Positions 55,792-64,000 of a stretch of 64,000 nucleotides of DNA are shown here, piece by piece (the first letter of the stretch is position 1; each line of letters begins with the position of its first letter). The notes below the pieces were generated by a model. The model worked only from the letters and a program-made list of their open reading frames with translations. It had not been told where the DNA came from and ran no database searches. This stretch comes from Pseudoalteromonas sp. NC201 (GTDB lineage Bacteria; Pseudomonadota; Gammaproteobacteria; Enterobacterales; Alteromonadaceae). Position numbers and translations under genes: made by a program. The stretch covers positions 438,097-502,096 of the forward strand of contig NZ_CP022522.1 of the NCBI RefSeq assembly GCF_002850255.1, written 5' to 3'.

Positions 55792-56538
55792 TTAATAGTT
55801 CCAATCCTCATAAGCCAGAGGCAAGCTATTAAGTAAGTCTCTGCGTTCACGCCAATTAGGCATGTGTTTATCCATGAGGGAACGGAATCTTTCGTTGTGG
55901 TGACGCTCTAGTAAATGAACTAGCTCGTGGGCAAGGATAAACTCCATGCACTCTGGCGGCTTCTTAGCAAGTTCGAGGTTCAACCATATACGCTTAGCTT
56001 GAATATTGCAGCTTCCCCATTTGGTTTTCATCTTTTTTACGTTGAGAGAACCAGCGTTTACACCTAGTTTTTTTTCCCATTGAGGTAATAATTTTTCAAG
56101 TGAGCGCTGAATTTCATCTCGATAGAAACGGTTAAGCAGTTTGAGCTTGTTGTCGGTTGACGTATTTTCTGCAACAGCTAACACTAAATTACCGTTGCCT
56201 TTTGCAGTAACACTGTATCTACCGTTGGCCTCAATTAGCTTTAAGCGATATTTCTTACCCCAAAGGTAGTGGCATTCGCCATTAACCATTTCACGAATTG
56301 ATTGGCGTTCTTGGTCTGCAAAGTCAGCTTGCTGCTTTTTAATCCACGCAAGCTTATTAACAATAGCCAGTCTTATCTTCTGCTCACTCGTTTCATTGGG
56401 AATAGACAGCCTCACTTTGCCATTGGGTGGTAGCACGCTTAGGTGGATGTTTTTAATCGCTCTGCGATTTAGCTCAACATCAATGTCACCTATGCGAATT
56501 ACTTCAACACGCTCTACATTACTTTTGGTATGACGCAC
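55792..56538 (-). CDS. YgjP/SprT-like zinc metallopeptidase linked to the restriction operon
   Basis: A 248-residue DUF45 (YgjP-like) protein. The gluzincin motif HELVHLLERHHNERF (about 208-222) has HExxH plus the third His; upstream WGKKYRLKL and MKTKWGSCNIQAKRIWLNLELAKKP are family marks. The start is GTG overlapping the hsdR stop as TAGTG, so it is coupled to hsdR. Genes of this family are often found beside type I restriction genes, but what they do there is unknown. Confidence 0.87.
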   Translation of the reverse strand: MRHTKSNVERVEVIRIGDIDVELNRRAIKNIHLSVLPPNGKVRLSIPNETSEQKIRLAIVNKLAWIKKQQADFADQERQSIREMVNGECHYLWGKKYRLKLIEANGRYSVTAKGNGNLVLAVAENTSTDNKLKLLNRFYRDEIQRSLEKLLPQWEKKLGVNAGSLNVKKMKTKWGSCNIQAKRIWLNLELAKKPPECMEFILAHELVHLLERHHNERFRSLMDKHMPNWRERRDLLNSLPLAYEDWNY

Positions 56539-59500
56539 TAGTGATATTCCTTTTGAGCTTTTATTAGCTCCATCACATCTACAATATTTACATCATAACC
56601 CGCCGCTTCTTCTCGCACAGCATTGGCAATCTCGCGCTCTTTAAATTTATCACCAAGCCAATCGGCTTTTTTAGTGTAACGAACCGCTGTATCAATTTTA
56701 GTTGTGAGCACTTCGTCATTCCCTAAGTTGTCATAAATTGCTTGTTTGGCTGGTGTATTGACAGATTCTGGGTAATTCTGTGCGCTATTTTCAGTTGGGT
56801 TAACTACTTTCTTGGCAAGTACTTTAATTTGCTCTAGGTACTCCTGATAGCTTATCGCTTGTTCTCTTCGCTGCTTAATAATTTCATCTAGCAAAATTGC
56901 CATGCTGTCAAAATATTTAGGGTTTACTGGGTTTTCATCAACGATGGTCTTTCTTACGTTATTCTCAATGGCTTCAGCCATTGCATCTTCATTGTCACGC
57001 AAGCTTTCAGGTAAAGACTCTAGTCCTTTACCATTGTTGTTCACTACTAGATCAATTAAACCCAACTCCTCAAAATCCATTAGCACTTCACTGTCATCCG
57101 CTCGAATATACATATCTAACAAGTGGCGCATGGCTGGCTCAAACCGCTTCATTTCTAGTAAGTCGCCACTGGCAAGCTTTACTTCATCTCGCACTTTTTC
57201 AAAGTATGCGACTTCTTTCTTAATATTTTCTGCTTGCACGAAGGTGTAGCCAGCTTGCTCCATTTCATTGGCAAGGTTGGTGTATGCGCGGAGCAGCTTG
57301 GCAACAGATTGATATAAGGTTAAACGCAGCGCTTCTTTTTCGGTGCGCTCATTCTCGTCTTTTGGTGCAACACCAGACTCACCACAAAAATAGTGAATGA
57401 AATCTATGGTATTTCTAGGCGCTTTCACTGGTTCACATAGTGCTCTTACCGCTTCCAGCGCATTATCTAAATCAGCACGAGACTCTTGTAAGCGGTCTTT
57501 CAAAAGCCCTTTCACATCATCAGCGTCATATCCATCAAACGCTTCTGCTGTATAATCTTTAATGGCTTTATCAAGAGATCGGAATAAGTCTTTGTAATCT
57601 ATGATATAACCGTAGTCTTTGTCTTCACCATCTAGACGGTTAACTCGGCATATAGCTTGGAAAAGGTTATGATCGGCCATCTTTTTGTCAATATAGAGGT
57701 AAGTAGCGGAAGGGGCATCAAAGCCAGTTAATAGTTTATCGACCACAATGAGTAGGCGCATTTGTCCCGGCTCTTCAATAAATCGTTTCTTAACGGCTTT
57801 TTCAAATTCTTCAACACGCTTCGCGGCTTCGTCTTCACTTTGCTCAAAGTAATCCGCTAACATCTTGCGATAGGTGTCATATTTAAATAGCTTTTCTGTT
57901 AAGCCTTCACCAGATTCTTCACCTTTTATAGCGCCTGCAGCAGGCTGATAACTGGTTACTACCGCGCATTTTCCGGCAAGGTCGGTTTTACTAAACAAGT
58001 CATAAACCACACAAGCTTGATGAACGCTGGCACATACCAACATGGCGTTACCCCTGCCTGACATCAATGCTGGCTTTACCTCCATATCCATCAGCATGTC
58101 GCTAACAATTTGTTCTAAGCGAGATTTACTCGAGAGCACCTTCTGCATTGTGCCCCATTTTTGTTTGAGCTGCATTTTAGCAAGATTCGAAAGGCCCTTG
58201 GTTTTAGCTTCAAACCATTGATCGACCTTTTTCTTTGAAGTTAAGTGCTGATCAATATCTCTTGCTTCATAACGAAGGTCGAGCACTACGCCATCACTTA
58301 CAGCTTCATCAAATTTATAAGTGTGAATATAGGGGCCAAACACTTCTAAAGACTTTTTCTTGTCTTTTTTCATCAGTGGCGTACCCGTAAAACCGATAAA
58401 CATGGCTTTGGGCAAAATAGTTTTCATGGCCTCGTGCAACTTACCTGACTGTGTTCGGTGGCACTCATCGACAAACACAAACAAGTTGCCTTTTGCGACA
58501 AAATCACTTGGTAAGTTTTTAGTTAGGGCTTCAATGTAGTCTGTTGTCGCTTGGGTCTTGGCTTCTTCACTTTCTTTTTCACTAAGTGCCTCACCATTTC
58601 GGCCAAATTTATGAACGAGAGAGCAAAATAGCCAGGGGTTGGGCTCATTGAGCGTCGCAACTAAATCACCGCCACTTACTGTTCGATAAATATCTTCATC
58701 AACACCTGAGAACACTTTTTCTATTTGTTCGTCTAACTCGGTTCTGTCAGTTACGATAAGTACCCGCGAGTCTGTCACATTTTCGCGTATCCACTTAGCA
58801 AGCCAAACCATGGTTAAGCTTTTGCCTGAGCCTTGTGTGTGCCAGATAATGCCATCATCGTGCTTTTTAACGTATTTTTGAGCGGCTTGAATACCAAAAA
58901 ATTGATTGTGTCGGCAGGTCTTCTTCACACCAGCATCAAACACAATAAAGTCATGAATGAGTTGCAGAAAACGTGTTTTATCACACAATTGCGCGATATG
59001 GGTATCGAGTAAATTTTCTGCTTTAATTTTACTTGAAGGCAGTGGGTTTGGGTTTTCTTTGCCGCTGCTTTCTTTCCATTCAAGATAATACTTTTCGGAT
59101 GTCTCTATTGTGCCGTAGCGAATGCCTTGGGTATCGTTCCCTGCCATCACAAGTTGTATGGTGGTAAAAAAATTGCGGATAAAGGCTTTTTTTTGATTGT
59201 CTAAATTTTGGCGAATGCCTTCACTGACTGAGACTGAAGAACGTTTTAATTCAATCACGCCAAGCGCGATGCCGTTTACGTAAACAACAATATCTGGGCG
59301 TTTCTTTAATTCGCCTTTTACGGTGACTTCTTCGGCAATGGCAAAGTCATTATTTTCAGGATTTTCCCAGTCAATCAGCCAAACCGTTTGATTTTTTTGA
59401 CCAGCACCTTCTTTTACCTTGATGCCATAACGTAAAAGTCGGTAAACCGTTCTATTGGCATCATAGAGTTTTCTTGCCCCGCCGCATGCGGCTTTAAGGT

Positions 59501-59699
59501 CAAGCACTCGTAAAGCTCGGGTGATGAGGACATCAGAATATCCTCGGTTTTCTAACCACGTAGTAAGCAGCCCTCTTTCAATATTGCTATTGCCTTCACG
59601 GTATTCCCAATTACCTAGATAGTCGTAATCAAGTTGTTCTTTAAAAAACTTAACTACGCGGTTTTGAGTTTTACGCTCTAATTGACCGACATTACTCAT
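56538..59699 (-). CDS. hsdR: Type I restriction enzyme, R subunit
   Basis: The 1053-residue HsdR is the ATP-driven DNA translocase and nuclease. The N-terminal nuclease domain shows RPDIVVYVNGIALGVIELKRSS (D...ExK, about 134-155), the helicase has Walker A HTQGSGKS (about 287-294), DECHR (about 412) and FIGFTGTP, and the second RecA domain RLLIVVDKLLTGFDAPSATYLYIDK and CRVNR. It follows darG by 37 bases with an AAGGA site and precedes the YgjP-like gene by overlap. Length is normal for the family. Confidence 0.96.
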   Translation of the reverse strand: MSNVGQLERKTQNRVVKFFKEQLDYDYLGNWEYREGNSNIERGLLTTWLENRGYSDVLITRALRVLDLKAACGGARKLYDANRTVYRLLRYGIKVKEGAGQKNQTVWLIDWENPENNDFAIAEEVTVKGELKKRPDIVVYVNGIALGVIELKRSSVSVSEGIRQNLDNQKKAFIRNFFTTIQLVMAGNDTQGIRYGTIETSEKYYLEWKESSGKENPNPLPSSKIKAENLLDTHIAQLCDKTRFLQLIHDFIVFDAGVKKTCRHNQFFGIQAAQKYVKKHDDGIIWHTQGSGKSLTMVWLAKWIRENVTDSRVLIVTDRTELDEQIEKVFSGVDEDIYRTVSGGDLVATLNEPNPWLFCSLVHKFGRNGEALSEKESEEAKTQATTDYIEALTKNLPSDFVAKGNLFVFVDECHRTQSGKLHEAMKTILPKAMFIGFTGTPLMKKDKKKSLEVFGPYIHTYKFDEAVSDGVVLDLRYEARDIDQHLTSKKKVDQWFEAKTKGLSNLAKMQLKQKWGTMQKVLSSKSRLEQIVSDMLMDMEVKPALMSGRGNAMLVCASVHQACVVYDLFSKTDLAGKCAVVTSYQPAAGAIKGEESGEGLTEKLFKYDTYRKMLADYFEQSEDEAAKRVEEFEKAVKKRFIEEPGQMRLLIVVDKLLTGFDAPSATYLYIDKKMADHNLFQAICRVNRLDGEDKDYGYIIDYKDLFRSLDKAIKDYTAEAFDGYDADDVKGLLKDRLQESRADLDNALEAVRALCEPVKAPRNTIDFIHYFCGESGVAPKDENERTEKEALRLTLYQSVAKLLRAYTNLANEMEQAGYTFVQAENIKKEVAYFEKVRDEVKLASGDLLEMKRFEPAMRHLLDMYIRADDSEVLMDFEELGLIDLVVNNNGKGLESLPESLRDNEDAMAEAIENNVRKTIVDENPVNPKYFDSMAILLDEIIKQRREQAISYQEYLEQIKVLAKKVVNPTENSAQNYPESVNTPAKQAIYDNLGNDEVLTTKIDTAVRYTKKADWLGDKFKEREIANAVREEAAGYDVNIVDVMELIKAQKEYH

Positions 59700-59736
59700 A
59701 TTATTCCTTTATTTCGTTTTTATTGGATCGATTCAG

Positions 59737-60801
59737 CTAATGTAGGTTTTCCAAATTAGTCAAAGCAAATTGAATTTCTCTATCGCCAAATAAGGTTAAC
59801 TTGCGCAGTGCCCATTTGTCTCCAGTAGGCCAGTTGGCTATGCCTTCTTTTATTGACTCAACTGTTTTATCACATCCTTGCTTAGTAATAAGCCAATCCA
59901 CTGTAGACAAAAGCTCTAAGCCAAAAGGAGATTCGAAGCCATTAATTACTTGAGTTGCTTCTTCTAATGCAGGTAAATACTCTTTCGCCTCGGTGCTTAA
60001 GTAGGTCGAAACTTTTTGTCTCTCGTTTTCATTGAACCAGATGACATCTAAAGGATCACAATCAGGAATACGTTTATCTGATTTCAAATAACTACCATCT
60101 AAAGCATTTAACAAGTGCTCTAAGTTGTTGGCATAGGGCCCATAATAATTTGCTTCGAAATTAAGCTTTAACTCATTTTTCAAGCCTGATCTTTCAATGG
60201 TTCTTTGCAAAAACCAAGCTAGCTTTTGAATTTCCAGCAAACTGCACTCCATGCCCAATATCCAATAACGTCTTACTAACTCGGCAACTAAAGCTCTCGC
60301 TGGTGTTAGTTTCTTGACGCCAGACTTTTTAGCCACATTTTGATATTTACTGGTAGGCTCGAATACAATGATATTTGTATTTTCAATATCGGATAATGCT
60401 TTTTCAATTTCTATTTTTACGTCAGGCCAGGACAAGCCGCCTTGCCCTGCGCCAAGTGGAGGAATTGCTATAGAACCAACATTATTGTTTTCTATAAAGT
60501 GGCGAAGATCGACTAATCCATCTTGAATCCATTCCATTTTAGATTTTGCACGCCAGTGCTGCTTGGTAGGGAAGTTTACTATCCACCTAGGTCCCATTAA
60601 TTCGCCTGTTTCAGTAACAAACATTTGACCGGTGTTTACTCGCTTAGCCTTGCAGGCAGCTGCATATTCAGCCATGTTTTTAGGAAAGCGCTCTTTGAAC
60701 ATTAACGCAATGCCTTTACCCATAACCCCTACAGTATTAACTGTATTGACTAGAGCATCTGCGTTAGCTTCGAGTAAATTACCTTGTGTATATGTGATCA
60801 T
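59737..60801 (-). CDS. darG: DarG-type antitoxin: macrodomain DNA ADP-ribosylglycohydrolase
   Basis: A 354-residue antitoxin. The N-terminal macrodomain (1-155) has [34 protein letters not shown] and [18 protein letters not shown], which removes ADP-ribose from DNA. The C-terminal part (about 170-354; [26 protein letters not shown]) matches the DarG domain that binds and blocks DarT. I place the start at 60801, where TAATG overlaps the darT stop; the frame could also start 12 bases earlier. It is coupled to its toxin and sits inside the hsd operon. Confidence 0.94.
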   Translation of the reverse strand: MITYTQGNLLEANADALVNTVNTVGVMGKGIALMFKERFPKNMAEYAAACKAKRVNTGQMFVTETGELMGPRWIVNFPTKQHWRAKSKMEWIQDGLVDLRHFIENNNVGSIAIPPLGAGQGGLSWPDVKIEIEKALSDIENTNIIVFEPTSKYQNVAKKSGVKKLTPARALVAELVRRYWILGMECSLLEIQKLAWFLQRTIERSGLKNELKLNFEANYYGPYANNLEHLLNALDGSYLKSDKRIPDCDPLDVIWFNENERQKVSTYLSTEAKEYLPALEEATQVINGFESPFGLELLSTVDWLITKQGCDKTVESIKEGIANWPTGDKWALRKLTLFGDREIQFALTNLENLH

Positions 60802-61463
60802 TAAAAGTACCATCCAGGACGCACAATGACATCCAAATTCATATTGCGCTGTTGAATATGTTGTTTTAATTGTTGTTCAACTTGCGCGTTGTAACAAACT
60901 ACGCCTAATAAAGCATTGATAGGGCAATGCTGTTTGATTAATGCCTCTGCCTGATATCGCTCAAACTTGGCGGGATCATTCTGATCTCTAGCAAAATCTC
61001 TTGCCTGTAAAATAGGCCAATCTACAGCTCCTAAGTGCTTTAAATCAGAATAAAAGTTAGCCCATAGGTAATAGGCATGCATGTCCGTATAGACAAAATC
61101 CAAGTTTAATTGTTCAACTTTATGTAACGATGATACCAAAATAACAATGTCTTCGTTAGCCCGCTGAATAACGCCTCGCCCTGACTTTATATTGAGCAAC
61201 ATAGGTGAGAAAGGGGTAAAGTAAAAAGGTACATAGTCATTTAACGAACCAAAAGGAGAAATAGGGACTGGATGAGTTGCTCGCTTTTGTATTAACTCCG
61301 AACTACCTATAGCTTCCCAATTAGGTGACTGCACCTGACTATTACCACAATACAAGCCGTTATCTAAGATCCATGGTATATTGTTACGATGCACTATGCG
61401 CCAAATCAGCGCTTTTTGTGGGTTAAGGGTTTGACTGTAGTTATACAATTTACTCACCAACAA
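60801..61463 (-). CDS. darT: DarT-type toxin: DNA ADP-ribosyltransferase
   Basis: DarT ADP-ribosylates thymidine or guanosine in single-stranded DNA and stops growth or phage replication. The 220-residue frame has the DUF4433 pattern: [21 protein letters not shown] (NAD site, His 25), [15 protein letters not shown] and the catalytic Glu 173 in RYQAEALIK. Start codons here are TTG/TTG/GTG (61463-61455), all overlapping the preceding gene, so translation is coupled. Its product should be neutralised by the following darG. DarT1 versus DarT2 subtype cannot be set from motifs alone. Confidence 0.93.
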   Translation of the reverse strand: MLVSKLYNYSQTLNPQKALIWRIVHRNNIPWILDNGLYCGNSQVQSPNWEAIGSSELIQKRATHPVPISPFGSLNDYVPFYFTPFSPMLLNIKSGRGVIQRANEDIVILVSSLHKVEQLNLDFVYTDMHAYYLWANFYSDLKHLGAVDWPILQARDFARDQNDPAKFERYQAEALIKQHCPINALLGVVCYNAQVEQQLKQHIQQRNMNLDVIVRPGWYF

Positions 61464-62025
61464 ACATTGCAGAATTAATGTCTACATGACAATTTACTCT
61501 ATGTGCATTAACCAGCCTATCTACAAGGGCTTTAACTCGCGCATTTTTAACATAAATACAGAATATTAAGTTAGGGTTTACACTAGTAGGCGACAAACAC
61601 TCCGCCATACAAGCTACTTTGCACGCTCTATCATCATAATTTCTTTCTTCCATCAATTCCCAATCAATAGCTGAAAATCCAGCATCATAATCTAAAATTT
61701 GATAACCCTCTTCAGCTAAAGGGTGTGTAGGAACAATTCGCCACCCATTTGCTCTAGCCGTAGCTCTCTGAACAGAAATTAATACAAAATCTTTATCTGA
61801 GTGATTACGTTGAACACCATAATCGAAGGGGTTTTTGGCGAAAAAGTGAAATGGTACATAACGATCTAAGTTGTGGTTAGCCCTTGAATTTAGAATTTCA
61901 CCATCAGCAACATCGTCAAATTCATCATTATTGAGTTCACACCTTGGTTGTAATTCATGCTGAAGAATTGATTCTAAGTTTTCTAAAGCAGTTAAGTGGT
62001 ATATTAAGTTTCTATCTCTAATCAT
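61450..62025 (-). CDS. Second DarT-like (DUF4433) ADP-ribosyltransferase
   Basis: A 191-residue protein of the same fold as the next gene but clearly divergent. It keeps the NAD-site pattern LIYHLTALENLESILQHEL (His 10), RYVPFHFFAKNPFDYG, and a Glu in MAECLSP (Glu 142) at the position of the DarT catalytic Glu, so it is probably active. It is shorter than the neighbouring DarT and has an acidic insert (NNDEFDDVADGE). ATG 62025 has AAGGA eight bases upstream; the gene overlaps darT by 14 bases. Whether the single DarG serves both is unknown. Confidence 0.82.
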   Translation of the reverse strand: MIRDRNLIYHLTALENLESILQHELQPRCELNNDEFDDVADGEILNSRANHNLDRYVPFHFFAKNPFDYGVQRNHSDKDFVLISVQRATARANGWRIVPTHPLAEEGYQILDYDAGFSAIDWELMEERNYDDRACKVACMAECLSPTSVNPNLIFCIYVKNARVKALVDRLVNAHRVNCHVDINSAMFVGE

Positions 62026-62041
62026 AATTAATTCCTTTTCT

Positions 62042-63349
62042 TTAATAGGGTAGTCTTGTGCGGCCTGTGAGTAGCTCTTGCATCATGCCTTGTTTGATTT
62101 GGCGGGTTTTTGCCAAGCGTTGTTCAAGGGTTTGGATTTCGTTATCCATATCCGAGAGGATAGTGGCGATAGCGATTTGTTCTCTTTTACAAATGGGAAC
62201 TGGCATCAAAGACTCTTTGAACTCAGACATTCCAACTAAATTCTTCATAGCACCACCCTGTGTACCATCTATAATTTTCTCTTGGAATGTATCCCATTTA
62301 AAATAGTGACCAAAATAGTCAGGATCTATCGTTTCATTTAGAGTTATCTTCAAGAGTGCCTGATTTATTACTCCCTCCGGGCAGTCATCGGGCACTTTGA
62401 ATATTTTTCCTATTGTTCCTGAGCAACTCACAATGAAATCCCCACTGTTTACTGCGAATCGCTTCAACTCTTCAAACTTTTTTTGATTGATAAAGTAGTT
62501 GCCCATAGTAGCGTTAGCGTATATAGCATTTCGTTGCTCGTAAACTTTGTAACCACTTTTAGAAAAATGTTCTTTTTTTAACGCGCCACCAAACGGCCCT
62601 CTAACGAGGCCATTTGAAGTAGCCATTTCCTTCAAAGTTCTAGTTTCCCAATCCTCAGGGATTTCGCCTAGTTCACTGGGTTTTGTGCCTTTGGGCTGGC
62701 CTTGCTTTTTGCCTTCGGTGTAAGTGGCGAATTGGGGTAAACGGGTTTTGCCTGTCAGCAGTTGCTGCATGCTGGCGGTTTTAATCGCTTGTTTTTTTGC
62801 GATCAGTTTTTCCAATTCCGTTAATAGCGCATCCACATCGGACAACGCATTGGCAATGGCGGTTTGTTCTTGTTTTGGAGGTATTGCACAAGGTAATTGT
62901 TCGAGAGTTGCTTTGTTTAATTTATAACGGCCAGCACCTTGTCTAGATAAATGACTTGTTATTTCACGATGTTTAAAAAACAAATAAAACCACTCAGCCG
63001 TAGCAACTTTTCCCTTAATCACATGAGCATGATTATTTACATTAAACTTACCTTTAGCCAACTGTGTTTGAGGTACAGTTTCAAATTTTAGAAAGTGGTC
63101 ACCATCCTCTCCAATTAGTGCATATTCACCATCAATACGACACTCATTGATATAATCTTGAATTCTAGTGGGGCCATAATATGGGTATTCTCCAGCCATC
63201 GACTCTCGTACTTTAGCACTCAGCGGAAATCTCAATGTATTACAAATTTCAAAGGCTTTAGAAACTTTATTAACTTCCCATTCGCTGGGGATAACTCCAA
63301 CTTCCGTCTGTTTATATCCTTCTGGAATCACTTGCTCTAATGCACTCAT
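62042..63349 (-). CDS. hsdS: Type I restriction enzyme, specificity subunit
   Basis: A 435-residue HsdS with two target-recognition domains (about 20-160 and 230-390) and two copies of the conserved helical spacer: IANALSDVDALLTELEKLIAKKQAIK...LLTGKTRLP in the middle and IATILSDMDNEIQTLEQRLAK...LLTGRTRLP at the end. It binds the bipartite DNA site for both methylation and cleavage. ATG 63349 overlaps the hsdM stop (ATGA); a GTG nine bases earlier is in frame but less likely. The second ART gene follows after 16 bases. Confidence 0.95.
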   Translation of the reverse strand: MSALEQVIPEGYKQTEVGVIPSEWEVNKVSKAFEICNTLRFPLSAKVRESMAGEYPYYGPTRIQDYINECRIDGEYALIGEDGDHFLKFETVPQTQLAKGKFNVNNHAHVIKGKVATAEWFYLFFKHREITSHLSRQGAGRYKLNKATLEQLPCAIPPKQEQTAIANALSDVDALLTELEKLIAKKQAIKTASMQQLLTGKTRLPQFATYTEGKKQGQPKGTKPSELGEIPEDWETRTLKEMATSNGLVRGPFGGALKKEHFSKSGYKVYEQRNAIYANATMGNYFINQKKFEELKRFAVNSGDFIVSCSGTIGKIFKVPDDCPEGVINQALLKITLNETIDPDYFGHYFKWDTFQEKIIDGTQGGAMKNLVGMSEFKESLMPVPICKREQIAIATILSDMDNEIQTLEQRLAKTRQIKQGMMQELLTGRTRLPY

Positions 63350-64000
63350 AGTGTCCACTCCAAGCCCATTGCTTTTAAATGGCTTGCGACTTTATCACTA
63401 AGCTCGTCAACTGAATTAGAAAGGGTTGGTAATGGTGTGCTGTAGCGCTCTTCCAGTTGTTTAACACGGCTTGCCATTTGTTGGGTTACGCGCTCAATTT
63501 CGGCAACGATATTGGCTTGTAATGTGGCTAGCCATTTGTCATCGACAATCAGAGCTTTGATTTCTTCTATGGTTAGTTTTGGATATTGGTTGAATACGTT
63601 TAAATCCAACGCCTCTTGGGCTTCTTTCACCGCTTTTTTTGCAGCCGCTTCGGCGTTAAACAACTTGGTTGCTTGCTTTAGTGCTTTAACTTCCTCAGTA
63701 TCGGTGGCAAGTTTGGCTCTGGCGGCAACACTGGCTTTGGTGATTTTGTCTTTGTCGTTGAGGGCTTCAACCAATAAGCCATCTTCATTCCCTGTTCCTG
63801 AAGTGCCTTCTTCCAAATAGTTTTCAAGTGCTTGGGTGGCTTCGTCTTGTTTGGCTTGCAGGACATCAACTTTCGCTTGTTCGTCAGCAAAGTAGCGGGC
63901 GACAATTAAGCTTGGTGGAATAATCTCGGCTTTATACTTTTTCTTATTGATAATTAAGTCGGGTGTTTCTTTAAGCTTTTCGCCTTTTTTAGCCACTAGT
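63346..64000 (-). CDS. hsdM: Type I restriction enzyme, methylase subunit, C-terminal part only
   Basis: The gene continues beyond the window's right edge; the frame is open to base 64000. The visible 218 residues are the helical C-terminal part of HsdM: LIINKKKYKAEIIPPSLIVARYFADE near the start, a coiled-coil rich region with a low-complexity acidic insert (LEEGTSGTGNEDG), and KLTIEEIKALIVDDKWLATLQANI before the end. Catalytic NPPF is upstream, outside the window. It overlaps hsdS by four bases. Confidence 0.88.
   Translation of the reverse strand, partial: LVAKKGEKLKETPDLIINKKKYKAEIIPPSLIVARYFADEQAKVDVLQAKQDEATQALENYLEEGTSGTGNEDGLLVEALNDKDKITKASVAARAKLATDTEEVKALKQATKLFNAEAAAKKAVKEAQEALDLNVFNQYPKLTIEEIKALIVDDKWLATLQANIVAEIERVTQQMASRVKQLEERYSTPLPTLSNSVDELSDKVASHLKAMGLEWTL

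Overview
The window reads as chromosomal DNA of a marine gammaproteobacterium of the Alteromonadales, most likely Pseudoalteromonas. This is inferred from gene content and order: petABC-sspAB, the lpoA-yraN-diaA-dolP cluster divergent from rsmI, class A RNase P RNA, slmA/coaBC/radC/rpmBG, gorA-prlC, secreted subtilase and S9 peptidase, and large TonB receptors. I could run no database search, so family names rest on recognisable motifs, length and context.

Layout. 1-3.4 kb: end of the cytochrome bc1 operon (petA 3' end, petB, petC) and the stringent starvation pair sspA-sspB. 3.4-8.2 kb: envelope/replication cluster dolP-diaA-yraN-lpoA on the minus strand, divergent rsmI, then rnpB. 8.4-16.6 kb: a beta-lactamase-fold serine hydrolase, a small MITE-like repeat, dusA, a short phage-shock operon behind a sigma-54 promoter, and a group of envelope proteins (PCu(A)C copper chaperone, DUF2333, outer-membrane barrel, TIGR03899-like protein). 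16.8-26.2 kb: a REC-GGDEF-EAL regulator, an orphan secreted protein, a TonB receptor and an S9 peptidase. 26.3-32 kb: slmA, coaBC, radC, rpmB, rpmG and a CadC-like membrane regulator, followed by a second, full-length copy of the MITE-like repeat and a lipoprotein with two alpha/beta-hydrolase domains.

The first accessory region (about 34.18-43.46 kb) is AT-rich and bounded by an 83-bp direct repeat made of the last codons and terminator of gorA. It holds a two-gene nuclease + SMC/Rad50-like ATPase module (Lamassu/ABC-3C-like) with an XRE regulator, an IS3 orfA remnant, two unrecognised genes, a run of three integron attC-like sites with small cassette genes but no integrase, a decayed zinc-ribbon gene and a nonsense-interrupted ISAs1 transposase.

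Housekeeping content resumes with gorA, prlC, a response regulator, rsmJ and a chemotaxis receptor. Next come five tandem copies of a roughly 106-bp palindrome-rich repeat, a secreted S8 protease and a BaiN/YhiN-type flavoprotein.

The second accessory region (55.8-64.0 kb, running off the window) is one minus-strand operon. Its order is hsdM (partial)-hsdS-DarT-like ADP-ribosyltransferase-darT-darG-hsdR-YgjP-like metallopeptidase, a type I restriction system with a nested DarTG module carrying two toxin-like genes and one antitoxin. Several junctions are start/stop overlaps, so expression is probably translationally coupled. This operon and the nuclease/ATPase module are the strongest candidates for unusual anti-phage biology here.
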